DNA of 64,000 bases, taken from assembly GCA_029339505.1 (NCBI GenBank), contig JAQISU010000036.1, positions 5,637,501-5,701,500 on the forward strand, written 5' to 3'. The translations under genes and the position numbers were made by a program. Of this stretch, positions 23,224 through 39,089 are shown piece by piece (position 1 is the first letter of the stretch; each line of letters begins with the position of its first letter). The notes under the pieces are model-generated. The model saw only the letters and a list, made by a program, of their open reading frames with translations. It was not told the DNA's origin and did not search any database. The stretch is from Unio delphinus (Eukaryota > Mollusca > Bivalvia > Unionida > Unionidae).

Positions 23224-26200
23224 GTAATGTCCTGTCACATAATGTATTATGAACAAATTAGAATTGACTTGTAATGTCGATGCGTTTATTATTTTTGTGT
23301 AGAATATTCATAATAAGTTGTCGGTGTGTGTATGTCTGTCTGTATATATGTATTTATGTATGTTTGTGAGTATATATGTGTGTTTTGTATCTATACTAGT
23401 TCTATTGCAACTAATACTCAGTGTGGCCCTGTATATTAAATATATTTACATTCGAATTAAATGTACATAATTACATACAAACACACTCACTCAAACACTA
23501 TTAATAATAAGCCAATAGTTTAAGTCATAATATGAACACCGTTGTAATGTACATGTCCTAATAGTTACATTGTGTATATACAGTAAACACTTCATGTTAC
23601 AATAAAATGTATTCGTCAAGTAGAACATGTTCCACTTTCATCCATTGAATTAGATTATAATTATATAATTAAATTATTAATTTTTTTTATTTGAAAATAT
23701 TTTCCAAATTAGTGCTTCTTAATATAAAAGTCTGATCAATCAGCTCCTACATAGTAGAAATTTCCTGTCTTTTTTATATCAGGACTATAATTAGAATGTT
23801 CACCGACCACTCGTCAATGGTAGGTAACTCTTGTGGTCTCCATTTTCCAAAAGGACCTAAGTTTAATACAGTAAAATACTTATGCTGCTTTTGTAACTAA
23901 TGGATCCTTGAAATAGACAGGAGATCTCTTGATCCTCTTTCCTGTTCAACAAAAAGTGATTGTCGTTTGTCACATAGACTGGAATAACAAAACTGAATAC
24001 TTAACGTAGGATCACATAGATTAATGTAGTAGTGTTGCTCCAAATAAGGAACAAATGCGATATCATCAAATGCCTGACCAATACAAGCGTAAGCTGAAAA
24101 GGAATTAACCGGTCACCATTTTTCACTACAGTTTTCCTTGTCATAGTTGTAATATCTGCACAATTTCTTCTACACATCAGGGATTGTTTTTCAATAGCGT
24201 CGATATTCAGGTTCAAATTAGGCTTTTTGTTACAAATGGATTAAACACATCATTGGCGAAAAAGGTAATTTCCTAGTAATAAATGAATACCCTTCAAGGG
24301 TAAAGAGCATACTATCCCGATTGTCCTGGAATTACGTGATGTGATTAACGTAAGCAATGAAGAGGTACATTAGCAAAGCCGCACTCGATTCCTTGAATAA
24401 CAACATTATAAATAAGCTTCTAAAACGATAGATTTGATTCATTAATTGAATTTAAACGGTGCACCTGCACTTTTAGGCTCTTTCGCCTAAAAAAATTGTA
24501 TTGATACGATTTTAAAAATACGAAAGGTTTAATATCGCCCAGCGATATACAAAAACAAAATAGTTAAATATAAAATGGCAAGATGTTGTTAACAGTAAAA
24601 TATGAAGCTTCCCAATCAACGTCTAAAACCGAAATGCAATGAATCTAATAAAAAGCTATTCTAAGACGTTACTATGTCCCAAACAATTTCAGTTTGTATT
24701 AGATGGGCCTAATCAGCCACGAGTTATAGAAAACAAGTTCGACATTAATAGTCCATAATTCTGCATAATAATATGCGACCGGCTTTGCTTTCCATACATG
24801 GTGTTTATCTTGACTTCATATAAACAAGAGCATTTGGACTGTTTTGATTCTGGTGTTTTGTCTGCATGGTAGTGTTATAGGTAGGAAGAAAGAAACAAGA
24901 ACGTTTGATCAGTCTTATAAGAAATTTGATTAACGGTGTACCAGTTTGAGGTTTGGAACTGCTCTATTTAGTCTAAAATAGTTATACCAGAAGAAAGGAA
25001 GACTTACTGAAACAGTAATGGGTTACGGAACATTCTCATAGCAGTATGATTAGCATTTTGTAAGGTTTCAGTCTTATAGACGATAAGTTGTAACGTCACT
25101 ATTGGTGCATTTCTTGAACTCTTTAAATAAAATGAGCCTTCTATAATTTTGGTAATCTTGATCACATTTCTTGGTTATTAAACTCTTATAAAAATAACTG
25201 CTATTTTATATTTTGCATGTTCGACAAGAGTTTGTTCAGATTCATTGTCAAAGTTCATAAATTTATGTCGCTAAGCTTCTGTTACCTACCAAATAATAAC
25301 TCTTTAGATACATTCATTACAAAGATCATAATCCGAACGTCGTTAAACATACAAAGAAGTGTATATGTCACGGATATATCTAAACGTTCACTTTTGAACA
25401 ATATTTTTTTTCATATTAATGACCAACACCCTTTTGGCTATTCATCATTGTATTCCAAACATGACAAATATATACCTACTTATGTTTCTTTAAAATGTGA
25501 GTTTGTATGATCCTAATGCTCTTTGTAACGTTACACCTCAAATGTTTGTGTATATTGAAACTAAATTAAAATTCGCTTTCTTAAATTCATTTTGTTTTCT
25601 ACTTCTTTCTCATTTCTGTCGCATTGTATCTTTTGAATATTAGCCTCTCTTCGTTGTACTTTTCCGTAACCTCAATTGTATTTGCCTATATGTCTTCTTG
25701 TGCTCTTGTTCCCGTTCTTATGTTATTGCAATTAGCCTTCTTAATCTTCAGGCTGTCTTAAATCAACTTTATTCCTGTATTTGATTCAAAACTTTCGCTT
25801 TAAAGACTGATGAAGACTTACAAACCAAATCCAACATTCGTTTTCACCAAATATTATAAAAATATACTTGTATTGCTTGATTCGATGGATCAACATTTCC
25901 TGAGAAGTATCATATTCTTTGATGGTCGTTTTTTCTGATCTGGCAATTCGTCATTTTGCATCGAGTCGATATGTTCCTGGGTAGGATTTTAAATAAGGAT
26001 CTCAACTTTAGCTAACATTTTAAAAGTTCATCTTTTTTATCACCAAAAAATTCTAAAATAGGAACTTATACCTGGTCCTTCAAAAGCAGGGTTTTCTGAA
26101 AGTATTGTAGAGAAATTAAAACAGAGGTGAATATTAAACAAATAATGTTGTGAATTCTTAGCATAAAGATATGGATCCTAAGAAGTAACCCTGTCATTAA

Positions 26201-29200
26201 ACGTTGCTAGATATTCAAATTAAATATAACGATGAACGTTTTGATGTGTTTGTGGTGCCCTGTGGTATTGTACCAACAGTCTTTTCTTGTATCGCCTACA
26301 TATAATTGCAGGTTTTAATGCCATATAGATCACTATAAATGCTTATTGCAAAAATGTGTATAAGAGCATACCAGATTTCCAGAGGAAAATCACTTGAATA
26401 ATTTGAGGCAACAATTTTCAGTCAAACTGAACTAGTGCTCAAAACAAATAATACAATTTATTATCTTTGATCTTAAAAAACGATTTATATGATAAACTAA
26501 GACGTACAAGTATATCGTGGATAATGGTAAAAACGATATCCCGTAGTCTTGCTAATAATTTAATTTAATTTAATTAACCCCATGACATATTTAAAAACAA
26601 TTTAAAACTTACAATACTGGAACGTAAATATACATATCACAAGGATATTATATGACTTATGTTCATTCGGCTATTATGTGAATTTCATAGCGTTTAATGA
26701 TATAAAACCGTCAATGTTTGATCTAAAGATGTTTTGATTTGTAACTGAAACGACCGACATACGTTTGTTAATAATGTCATTAAAACAATTTGTGCAATTG
26801 TGTCGAGGTCGTGTTTGTATTCACCAGTGTTTGCCTTGAATCATTCACAAGTTGCTCACGATTTGGAATGCAAACAAAGCTTTACCTACATGAAATAATT
26901 CATGTTCTCCATTATGTATTGATGATTTAGTGGCAAAATGCCAGGAACAGAATAAAAACAAAATAACTATTTACCACTTATCGATAAATAAAATATTAGT
27001 ATTATATGCATGCTAACTTTTGCCATTCTAGTTGGTATGCAGTTAGATACATGGTTAGCTGAAATGCTTATGTAAAAATGGAACGGGTTTATATGATATT
27101 AAAGAATTCTCCACCCCAGAAAATATCATAAAGACAGTACGCTCTTAATTACATTGTCCACGCGATGATCGACATGAGGGTATGGTATGGTGGTGTAAAG
27201 AGATTTATTTCCATTAGGCTGAGATGATATTGCGTAATACCTGTCGTGTCTGTCTAGGCCATATCCTTTAGGTGTTATAGATTATTTTTGAGTAATGGCA
27301 AAATGACTGATTTCAAGACAAAATATATATCCTTCTTCGAAATAATGTCGGCAGTTGAGGTTGTGGATTTATGTATTAGGCAAAGTTGTCTAAGCATTAC
27401 ATACCAATGATAATGATATATCAGAGAAAAGCAAAGCATAATCAAAGTATTATGTAATGCTGAATCTGTGCGGTTATCAGCAAATAGTTTTAAAGAAAAA
27501 AGTCATGACAAGAAAGAAACATTTTAATGCGGGCAATATGTAAAATGATTTTAAACAACAATATGTAAGGTATGCATCGTACATATCGCTTTCTGTGGCA
27601 GATTTTGATTAACCCATCATTTTTCTCGCAACGGTGCGCTCAATCTCAATCAATTTCAGACACTTGACTGTTTAATAAAAATAATTAAAAAATAAAAATA
27701 AACTCAATCCATTTCAGTCACTTAATAGATTAATACAATATTGGAACGAAGAAAAAGAGGAAGTTTTTTTTATTCGTAACAGTTTGTTTGAATAATTAAC
27801 GTAAAAGCGCGACTATTATTATACCCCTGTTTGTAAAACTCGTTGAAATCGTCTTATAGAGCAATTATCAACCATTTTTATAACATCAGCTATCAAAACA
27901 TAAAAGAGCAATATTGTTACTCAACCTGGATTTTAAAAACCTCTGGCTTGACAGTGGAAGGCATAGGATGAAAAGTGGATATTGAGTGTACAAATATGTT
28001 TGCTATCTGGATTTCATGTCCATAAAGGAATAATTAAATTAATTAATAAGGCAAAGTATATGAGAAACATTTGGAATAAATATGCAAATATTGTTACGAC
28101 TCTATGGTCTTAACCAATGTAAGAGAAAGGGGGAAACCCATCAAAGATCCGTCAAATTCAAATTCAAGAAATACTTATTGTCTCTAACATATAAAGAGAA
28201 ACATTAAAATGAACATACATCATCGCGAAATGCATCCCCAGTAGTCATGAAAGTTAAATCAAGATGATGGTGGTATATTATCCACAGACGGAATTGCACA
28301 TAAATGTGTGGTTCGTTGTGAGAATGGAACAATTACATCATCTCACCATTCTTTAAATCGCAACTACCCTATCCCAGGTATGTTCCAGCAGATTTATTTT
28401 CGCAGTTTGCCTAAATTTAACTGATTAAAATAAGTCGTTACGGCATTTTTAATTGTGATGCCTTGGTAGGACATCTGCAACAATTTTAGAACGCAAACGC
28501 CTTGATAAACAAATGTTTTTTCTTTGGTATACACTAATAAAAATGTGTCTACTTTTCGGGGGATGGGGGGGGGGTGCGGTAGATAGCTGCAGAGAATGTA
28601 ATGTGCTAAATAATCTTTCGTCCTCAAACTAATTTGTAATATAGACTGAATTCACATCTTTGATATATAATATAAAAACAGCACTAAACAAACTAGTGAA
28701 AACCATAACAGCAATAAATTCAGATGTACTCACAGATAAATTAAAAAATTCGCTTTATCTTTTCGATAGATAAAGACATTCTGGAAGGCGAGACACATGG
28801 AAAAGGGACAAATTCCGAACAAGATGGTATGACCATAGGCATTTCTCTGAATGTTACAATACATATCAAACATATATAAAAGCTATATTTAACACATTTA
28901 CATTCAGAACCTGGTTTCCTCACAATCTAGTTTTAGAATGTTTGTAGTTGTAAACTTCATTTCAAATAGACGGCATTTCGAATTACTTAGTTTATTTAAC
29001 AGACAGATGTTTATTCTCCTTCTAAATGAAACAAAACGTCTTGTTATATACGTATTTTCACTTACTTAATAATCAATGAAATAAAATGTTCTGACTACAA
29101 ACTGTTGATGGCGTATGGCAGCGTGCTATTTCAGTGTTCTTAACACATCAGAAAACACATTCACGCGATCTGCACCATTAATTAGATGACACAGTGAAAC

Positions 29201-29641
29201 GGTAATTATTAAACATAATCGTGGCTGATCATTGTGAACGAAACTTACGCATATTGTCTATTTTACAGACATATACAAAATTAGGAGAGCTAGCTTAATG
29301 ATTATTATGTAAAATTAAGAAACTATGCGTTATCCTTTAATATGCATTACTGCAAGCAAAGAGTAATAAATACAGAATAGTAATGCTTTGACGAGAAAGC
29401 AAAGACAAAAACCGATTTAGTACAAGGAGAATACATGATCAAACTGATCTCATGCAACATAAAATAAATGACACAATAGCCCGTTATGGTCATTGATCCG
29501 TAAGACAATTTATTGTTAATAGTATTATATTATTATTTTTATCATCATCGTCATCATTATTATTATTATCATTATTCTTATTCGTATTAGTATTATAAAT
29601 GCAGTCTTGCTGCTAACAATAACTATGTTTTATGTTTATAG
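23224..29641. other. Long presumed intron with no exon recognised
   Basis: About 6.4 kb between the second lectin-like domain and the membrane exon. It contains the LINE fragment at 24.5 kb and TTA/ATT-rich runs near 29.52-29.60 kb. Short ORFs (for example 25217-25510) have random-like AT-rich composition. Additional ectodomain exons could be hidden here, but I could not support any. Confidence 0.4.
24475..24622 (-). mobile_element. 5'-truncated LINE 3' end (copy 3)
   Basis: A diverged member of the same LINE 3' UTR family, with recognisable blocks around 'ggtttaatatcgcccagc' and 'atgaagcttcccaatcaacg'. It lies inside a long intron of the receptor gene. Confidence 0.6.
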
Positions 29642-29726
29642 GTGGCAAGATTATCTACATATATGTTTCTGTGTCTGCTATATTACTCTTCGCAATAGTC
29701 CTCGCTTCCATTGCTTGTGTTTTAAG
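29642..29726 (+). CDS. Receptor exon: transmembrane segment
   Basis: Acceptor tatgtttatag and donor TTTTAAG|GTATAT bound an 85-nt exon, phase 1 in and phase 2 out. It encodes GKIIYIYVSVSAILLFAIVL followed by ASIACVL and a split Arg codon. This gives about 24 hydrophobic residues with a basic stop-transfer completed in the next exon (Arg-Arg-Arg-His), as expected of a type I single-pass receptor. Confidence 0.75.
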
Positions 29727-30148
29727 GTATATTGGTGCTTTTCTTATATAAAGCCACACATATATTGATCTTTGCTATATAGGTGTATTTACATGTAGAG
29801 AGAAGAACACACGACTTGACCTTGTTATGTAAGTATCCGATATATAGGTTTGGCATATATCGTTTATCTTGCGATATTGGTGGTTGTCAGACGTATTAAT
29901 GACATTTGACATTGTAAAGAAACCTTTTACTATATGTAGGTGGCATTTGTACTTGACTATTTTGTATAGATGACTTCTGTCTTTACATATAATCAGGGAT
30001 GTCATTTGAATTTCTTTTCGGCGGGGGTGGGATGGGGAAAACCTTGACAGGCTTGTTAATTTTCCAATATACATAACCTTTGTAGCATATGCAAATTCAA
30101 GGCTGTAAGATATTCCTGTAACAACATTACTCTGCTATACAGGTATCT

Positions 30149-30150
<2 letters not shown>

Positions 30151-30208
<58 letters not shown>
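30151..30208. repeat. (TA)n microsatellite
   Basis: A TA run in the intron between the membrane and tail exons. Confidence 0.95.
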
Positions 30209-30211
<3 letters not shown>

Positions 30212-30298
30212 AATACGTGTGAAAAATGTACCTCGAGTGGCCTTATGTTAGCTTCTTGTTATATTTATGTTTTAACATTTACAACACATGTATTGCAG

Positions 30299-30800
30299 GA
30301 GGCGACATAACTGTCACAAAACAGAAATAAGTGCAGACAGTTTGTCAAGTGAGCACCACGCGCTGCAAAGCACCAAAGCCCCAGCCAAGCCATTACGAAA
30401 AACGGACAGTAAGAACGAGCATGTCCAGATTTCATATGAAAATATTGTCCACGTCTGTAGTGATCAAGAGGTCGAGATGCTACAAACTGGTGTTTTCAAT
30501 TATGTGCCAGCAGACTATGACAAAATAGAATTTGACAAAGAACATATACAAGATAATGATATCAATGAGCACGGTCTACATATTTATGACCATACATTTT
30601 TATGCAAAACTAAGGACCAGTACGACCTGACCTATTTGTCCGGTGATACAGATCCAAATCAGGGTGAAACATGCCATAAAATCACGTTAGTTCAGACGTT
30701 GGACATGACAAATTCAGTAGCTGGAGAAGATTGCAAAGTGAACTTCGAAACATACAAACATGCTGATAATGATTTGTATGATGCAATGGGACAAAATTAA
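30299..30800 (+). CDS. Receptor terminal exon: cytoplasmic tail with ITIM-like motif
   Basis: The acceptor (tgtattgcag) joins in phase 2 to the membrane exon and completes an Arg-Arg-Arg stop-transfer. About 166 codons follow to TAA 30798-30800. The tail is hydrophilic and acidic with many tyrosines. ISYENI (30429-30446) fits the immunoreceptor tyrosine inhibitory consensus (I/V/L/S-x-Y-x-x-I/V/L), and its YENI core also fits a GRB2-type SH2 site. YDAM near the C-terminus resembles a PI3K-type YxxM site. This points to a cell-surface receptor that signals by tyrosine phosphorylation, with an ectodomain of lectin-like and WSC domains. Motif functions are inferred from consensus. Confidence 0.75.
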
Positions 30801-32560
30801 TATTCATTGGAGTCTACATTTTTCTTATAACTAGTAGCCTTCAACGTAGATAAGATGGACAAAACAACAAAATAATATATGAAGACTAAAACTGAAATAT
30901 TACACATTATGTTCCAACTATCACTGACAAAGAATGTTTATGAAGTAAGTAAAAATGTAAATATATATGATGCGCTATAGGGTGTCAACAATCAGGTACA
31001 TACATACATACATACATACATACATACATACATACATACATACATACATACATACATACATACATACATACATACATACATACATACATACATACATACA
31101 TACATTTTTTGGTGTTCTAATCTGAGTGAAGGACTTAGAATTATTGTGCATATTAATGTTGGGACTACATGATTTTAGCAACGTGCCATATAGTAACAAA
31201 ATTTTTTAGGGGGGGGGGGGGTTTGGAGAAAAATGTTCACTGGAACTTGTTTTGTTTTTTGTCTTAGTTTGTTTTATAAATTGATGAATTGTGGAGAAAG
31301 TCAGTTATTCACGCTTTAATATTTAGAAGTATCATTTTCTATTATTATTGTATACAAAAGTGTATTTGTCTGGGCTTATTTCTTGAGGATAGTTAATTAA
31401 GTGATTGTTTGTATGGACGTATAGAGTTTTCATAAAAATGGGACTTTTGGACAGACACATTCACTAGATTTATATTGATTTATTGAAACCTGGAATTGTA
31501 TTGGTGTCTTACAACAAAATACAATTTATAAAACACGATAGAAAAACCACAGACACATGAAGACTTGGATTTCAGTTGGATTTCCATTAATGTTTATTTA
31601 TACCTGTTATTATTATAGCACGTGTATGCAGTTATATGATAATTTTCGGTTTTAATTCGCAATTCCATAAGTAGTTAAGTGGGACGATTGAGACTCATTG
31701 GGAACTCCAGTCAAAAAGGTCGTGGGGAGATTGAGACAAAAGATTGAATAGTCCATAGAATGATGACGTCACGGTACAGGCTATTAGCAACAATGTATCA
31801 TGGAACTGACCTAAATATAACCGAGCAGTAAACAGTGACAGTGGGTAGTGGGTACGTTCAGCTAGTACAATGAGTGGCGGTTAAGGATAGCTAGCAAACT
31901 GTGTGGCTGGTGGTGGTTAACTGTGTTCACTAGTTAAGTGACTGACGGGTGAAAGGTGGCGGGTGGCGATAGGCGGGTACGTTCAGATACTTCGATAAAA
32001 TAATGTGTGGCGGTGTGTGTAAACAATCAAACAAAGAAACAACGATGCACAGATACGGTAAAGAGAATACAAGTCTTTCCGGGAACGCATTCTAATCAAA
32101 ATTCTGCTATCCACACAAACGTACGCTTACTAATCCCAAATCTAATATCCGCCCAGACGGGCAGCTGACAACACATTCAAAATGTACTACAAACTAATAT
32201 GTATATTCTACCTCATACAAACCCAAATCTACTATCCACACAAACGTACGCGCACTCGTACAAAAAGACAAACTATTCAAGAAGGGAGTGTTCATAATCA
32301 CTATATTCCACATAAATACCAATTGGCAACTTTTCTACAGATTTGTTTATCTTCGATATTTCTGGCTCATGGTGACACCTTACAGGCCTGTCACTGCATT
32401 CACAACGACGGCTTCAGTCATTCTCCCAACTGGATCTATTGGAAGTGCAAAGGCGGGTTGAGTGAAAATTATCATTCCAGTTATCAATTTGTGGCATAGT
32501 TAAGACTTCCCTCTTTCTTCTATGATGCAGTCGGGGACCATCAGGTTTCATTATTTCTGG
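30801..32560. other. Downstream of receptor gene; no gene seen
   Basis: Contains a (CATA)n block, a poly-G run (31209-31221) and G-rich GTGG-containing sequence at about 31830-32000. No canonical AATAAA could be assigned confidently to the receptor gene. Confidence 0.4.
30997..31104. repeat. (CATA)n tetranucleotide repeat
   Basis: A nearly pure ACAT/CATA run downstream of the receptor stop codon. Confidence 0.95.
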
Positions 32561-32572
32561 CACTAGTACTTG

Positions 32573-32770
32573 TTACAGTAGTTGTTGTTGTTGTTGACGC
32601 TGTTGTGCTTGTGGTGCTGGTTGTCGTGCCGGCTGAAGTGGTGGAGGCATCCACACCTCGGACATGACCTCACACAGAGACATAAACATGAAATGGGGCA
32701 GATGCGTACGAAATTGCAAATAATCGGGAGGGGGACGGTAGATTTTAAATATACGAGCAAATGTAAACAA
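32573..32770 (-). pseudogene. Gln/Pro-rich frame with PPxY motif (uncertain)
   Basis: A minus-strand frame of 65 codons reads IYRPPPDYLQFR, then a Met/Phe-rich segment, then a Pro/Gln-rich tail (MPPPLQPARQPAPQAQQRQ) that runs into a (CAA)n-type repeat. PPPDY is a PPxY motif, the type that recruits WW-domain ubiquitin ligases. It lies on the same strand as the nearby polymerase B fragment, so it could be another piece of that element. It may equally be chance. Confidence 0.25.
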
Positions 32771-33552
32771 TGAGTTTCAGTGACATCATCATACGCATGA
32801 TTTATCTAAGGAATTTTTAATGTTTGACTAAGACTTGCCCGTGCGATTAATATTAAAGGCTTTTGCATTGAGCGTTGACAATTAATGATGCGATGGGCTT
32901 ACCGTTGCTAAAACATGTTTTGTGTGTTATAATTGACATTGGCATTACGAGGATGCCCTTTACGCGTAGACAACAGTTTATATTCTTCTTAATCTTTTCT
33001 TAACAATGTTGGCGAATATGACCAGATGGGGTTGATTGGGGTCAGGCACGCTCAAGTCGTGTTCTACGGGACAGCCTTCCATAACCACGATGCTGTCGCC
33101 ATGAATTGTTCGCAGGAGATAGTACACCGACTTCCACTCTTAGTAACACCACACGATCTATTGAGGTTGACGATGGATCAAATGATGTTTATTCGATCCA
33201 ACGTTTGCCAATTTTTTTTTTGCCTTAACCGCTTGGTCCAGCAATGAACTTTAACGTGATGGCAAAGACACAAAGCCTCCCAACTGGCGCAATATAAGTG
33301 TTATTCGATGATTGTAAAGTGGAAAACGAGGTAGTAGAGACAGTAGAGGTAACCACAGTGTAGAAAATGTCACAGAAATAGACAAAACAAGAGTTTTGAA
33401 TATTTTTTCAGGACATGTTTATTGTAATCTTTAAACGTGAACAAGACGAAAGACGAAAAATATTTCAAAGTCAAGGAATTGTGTACATCACAACAATCAA
33501 TGTGAAATATAACAAGTTACTGCACAACAGATGTTTTGGTAACTCAGGTGTA

Positions 33553-33738
33553 TTAAGCAGAGTGGGACATGTTCTTAAAGTCGTTACACCAGGCACATTC
33601 ACACAAGGGTCTCTCGGCTTCAGAGTCGTCGAACTTGAATGATGTATATTTGAAAGGATTCATCTTTCTAGTTTGGCAATGGTGGTCGCAATGCACAATC
33701 AGTCTTGTAACCTTAGATGTTTTATATGCTTACCATTA
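33553..33738 (-). pseudogene. Small Cys-rich frame next to polymerase B remnant
   Basis: A minus-strand frame of about 60 codons, immediately downstream of the polymerase fragment, contains CDHHCQ and, near its end, RPLCECAWCNDF (CxCxxC). Paired Cys/His clusters suggest a small zinc-binding protein. It starts at or just after a TAA and ends at TAA 33553-33555. I do not recognise the family; it is probably part of the same decayed element. Confidence 0.35.
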
Positions 33739-34274
33739 TCAGTGTCCGAACGATTAATTTAAGTGATTGTAAAGCCACATTCGCTTCTGATACAAACTTT
33801 GGTACACTTTTAGCAAGACCTACTGACGATTTGGTGAATAGGTAAATGTACAATCTCGTATGTCTGGCAGTCACTTTAAACTGTTTATCATGTATAAACT
33901 GCAAAGTTTTTGTCAGCGTGTCAAAGTTCACTACATGACTCGTGCGATCATTGAGATTCAATAATTTCCCTTTACACTTGATGTGCACTTTTCATCTGGG
34001 TCACGGTATTTGTAACTGTAATTTTGGGACGACCACTAGCGAAACTTAGAATCTTGTCGTCAGGGTGCTCGTCTTTCCAGGTTTCAAAACGATCTCCTTC
34101 TATGTTAGGGTTGCGTTGACTCACCCGATCTGTGTAGATGCAACTGTTCGTGTGAAAATAGAGAATGTGATACCCTAGCAGTTCTAAAGCTTCGTACAAT
34201 TTTAAACGAGCATGGGCTGTCATGTAAGACGAAATGATATTTCCAAATTCGTTAGCTTCTACACGGTCCAGTTC
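33722..34274 (-). pseudogene. Polinton/adintovirus-type DNA polymerase B C-terminus, decayed
   Basis: The minus-strand reading GNIISSYMTAHARLKLYEAL, then YHILYFHTNSCIY, matches the end of protein-primed family-B DNA polymerases of Polinton/Maverick elements and adintoviruses: the alanine-Arg-Leu helix followed by the D-T-D-S motif C. Here motif C reads H-T-N-S, so both catalytic aspartates are replaced. A later segment (LLNLNDRTSHVVNF) is the usual C-terminal block. The frame breaks once near 33980 by a single-nucleotide shift, and upstream of 34275 it is interrupted by stops. This is a dead copy of a virus-like self-synthesising element; the integrase, ATPase and capsid genes of such elements are not evident nearby. 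Confidence 0.7.
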
Positions 34275-34725
34275 TTATTCGCAACTAAATAGGATCAAGT
34301 TTTCGCGAAAGACGTTCAGTTGTTTCATGCTTTTGGATTGGTAGTGAATCATCGATAACTAGCGGAAAGTTTCTACCAAATACGCCGTCGTGGGGAAATA
34401 TGGTCGTTGTGCCACTTTACCCTACAAGCAATTCAAAATAACGTTGATAAACGATCGCTTTCTTTCATTTTTCTCCACGTGGTATAAAGTATTGCTGCTG
34501 TACTACTATAACAATGAAATATCCGGGTTATAATTTTCACTTACAAAAATTGACATAAAAGATGAGATGTCGTTAGATATGTAGGTCAATAGAAATATTA
34601 TCCAGCATCTGCAACACAGTTGAAATAAACCAGTTGGAACAAAATACATTTAATGTTTAATTAAAGCAGACAAGGCCATGTACAGTCTTGAAAAGACAAT
34701 GGATTTTGTGGTATATTTGTTTGTC

Positions 34726-37198
<2,473 letters not shown>

Positions 37199-37310
37199 TT
37201 ACCCAGGAGTCGCGTCATCTAAAAATGTGCGTGTTTATCATGAATGAGCGAGTGAGTGAGAGATCATAGTGCATGATTACCTAGCTTAACGAGTATTACA
37301 ATTAATTTCC
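37199..37310 (+). repeat. Direct repeat, left copy
   Basis: Matches 39090-39215 in the same orientation: 'acccagga.tcg.gtca' and 'gtgagtgagtga' are shared in register, with further scattered identity. The two copies enclose about 1.8 kb of relatively GC-rich, coding-like sequence. Confidence 0.5.
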
Positions 37311-37339
37311 TTACAAACTAACAAAACGCAATTGGCATT

Positions 37340-38720
37340 CCTAGTCTAGTTCTTGAGACGGAGAGCACATTGAGCAGTACGAGTTCTGAAGATGAAGAGC
37401 ACCATTTCATATCATTCCGTAATAAATCCCACAATCAACAAGCGTTATCAGTTCCACCCCCAATTGGATAAAACTTAGTCATTGCGCCATTAGTGGGACC
37501 AGTGGTAGAGAAAAGATCGTAATTTCGAGAGTAAAGTATAAAGACGTTATGCAGCTTAGCTAACATAAAGAAGTATCGCTCCTCCGCGTTTCACTCACAG
37601 TGGAATGGTACATGCAAAGGCTTCAATTGAACGCTCTTAAAAATGCTAGAGCAAATTGAGGAAGAGCAAACACAAGATTGAACCACTTACATTATTCCAA
37701 TCGTACACGCATTTTTTGATACTGAGACTGATATTCCTCGTTTCTAGCCCCATGTTCTTATGTTTGTGTGCTACCCACGACTTTCCGTCGACGCCTATCT
37801 AGGCACTACACCAGATAGTGGCGATGCTGCTGCAGAGCCTAAAGCGAAACCTGGAGAAACTGAGAGACCGCCTCCAATTTGCTTACACACCGCGGTAAAG
37901 GAGCCGAGCAATAACCATGCAAAGAAAAAGTCTCAGTACGAGAAAATGGTCGATAGTCCAACCTTCAAGTCGGTGACCGATTCTTAATGCGTAAGGTCTG
38001 ACGGAAAGGGAAACAAAAAGTAGCCGATAAGTGGTCCAAAGATGTATAGCAGGTGATATCAATCCCCAATTTAGATATACCTGCGTACAATTTAAGGAGG
38101 GTCAAGGGTTCGAAATCTACGCGCACATTGCATCATAATATGCTCTTGCTCTTGGATTAAATTCCTTGGCATCAAGTCCCCATGAAACAGGTTCAGAAGA
38201 AATCCGGTTTACTAAAGGATAACACTTTGGAGTCGAGCTCTGAATCGTTGCGTTCTGACACGGACTCCGACCGATTTCAACTCCCACAAAAACGACACGG
38301 CTGGGAGAGGAAGAATTGTGCTCAATTCCATGAACATTCTCCACGAACTGCCGTTGACAGTAGATCACACTATATTAGCAATCCCTAATTTAGTCTCATG
38401 AAAGCTTAAACCTTCAAACCAGTAGGACTAGATCATATGGCTATAGTTTAATTGAACTCACGAGTAATGTTCCTGCTCCCTCTCACGTCTTATATGAGCA
38501 TACTCAATTCAGTCTTCCACTGATATTTACCAAAAGGTCAGGTCCTAGCCCTACCATAATATAGGGAGACCAGGACAAAACGTCCGTGAGGTTGATCCTA
38601 AGCTCAGTGGCGTCACATGTGTCACAGAACGATTCAGACCTGCCACCGCTCAGGCGTTCAATCAGAGACCAAACACCAGCCGACCGGTTTGGCCAGTGGG
38701 TGTATTCACACACGGTTTAC
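37340..38720. pseudogene. Decayed coding-like tract, unidentified
   Basis: This tract is more GC-rich than its surroundings and contains several biased plus-strand frames. These are an acidic Ser-rich one at about 37353 (STLSSTSSEDEEHHF), 37760-37987 (KPGETERPPPICLHTAVKEP, then a Lys-rich stretch) and 38182-38388 (ESSSESLRSDTDSDRFQ). There is also a minus-strand frame at 38504-38713 with several Cys. The biased composition and frequent stops suggest the remains of a mobile-element gene (gag-like) or a processed pseudogene. No family can be named. Confidence 0.35.
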
Positions 38721-39089
38721 TGCGAGTGAGTTACTGAGAATCATCTATTGAGTTCAGTCATGTTGTTTGCATTCGACGGTTGGACAGAAGCAGAAGAGCC
38801 ACGTATACTTTGATGTATATTAAAGACAGCAATTGTATATGGGGACGACAATTCACTTATTTTTTTAAAGATTAGTTGTAGTCCAAATGTCAATATCTTC
38901 ATATATTGTCTGCACGGAGAGAAAACTTGTTAAACTCTGTATTTGCAATAATTTTACAGATATTGCTAAAATTTTATCTTTCAAAAGAATTGAAGGATGG
39001 TTCAGAATGATTCTTCATGTACATGTTACACGGCAAGAACAACTATACTAACTGTCAGGATGCATTTACTTGTAGAAAGGGAGTATGTG

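Noticed and set aside
25217..25510. 97-codon ORF in the long receptor intron
   Set aside because: Composition is that of random AT-rich DNA, with no motif and no supporting splice sites.
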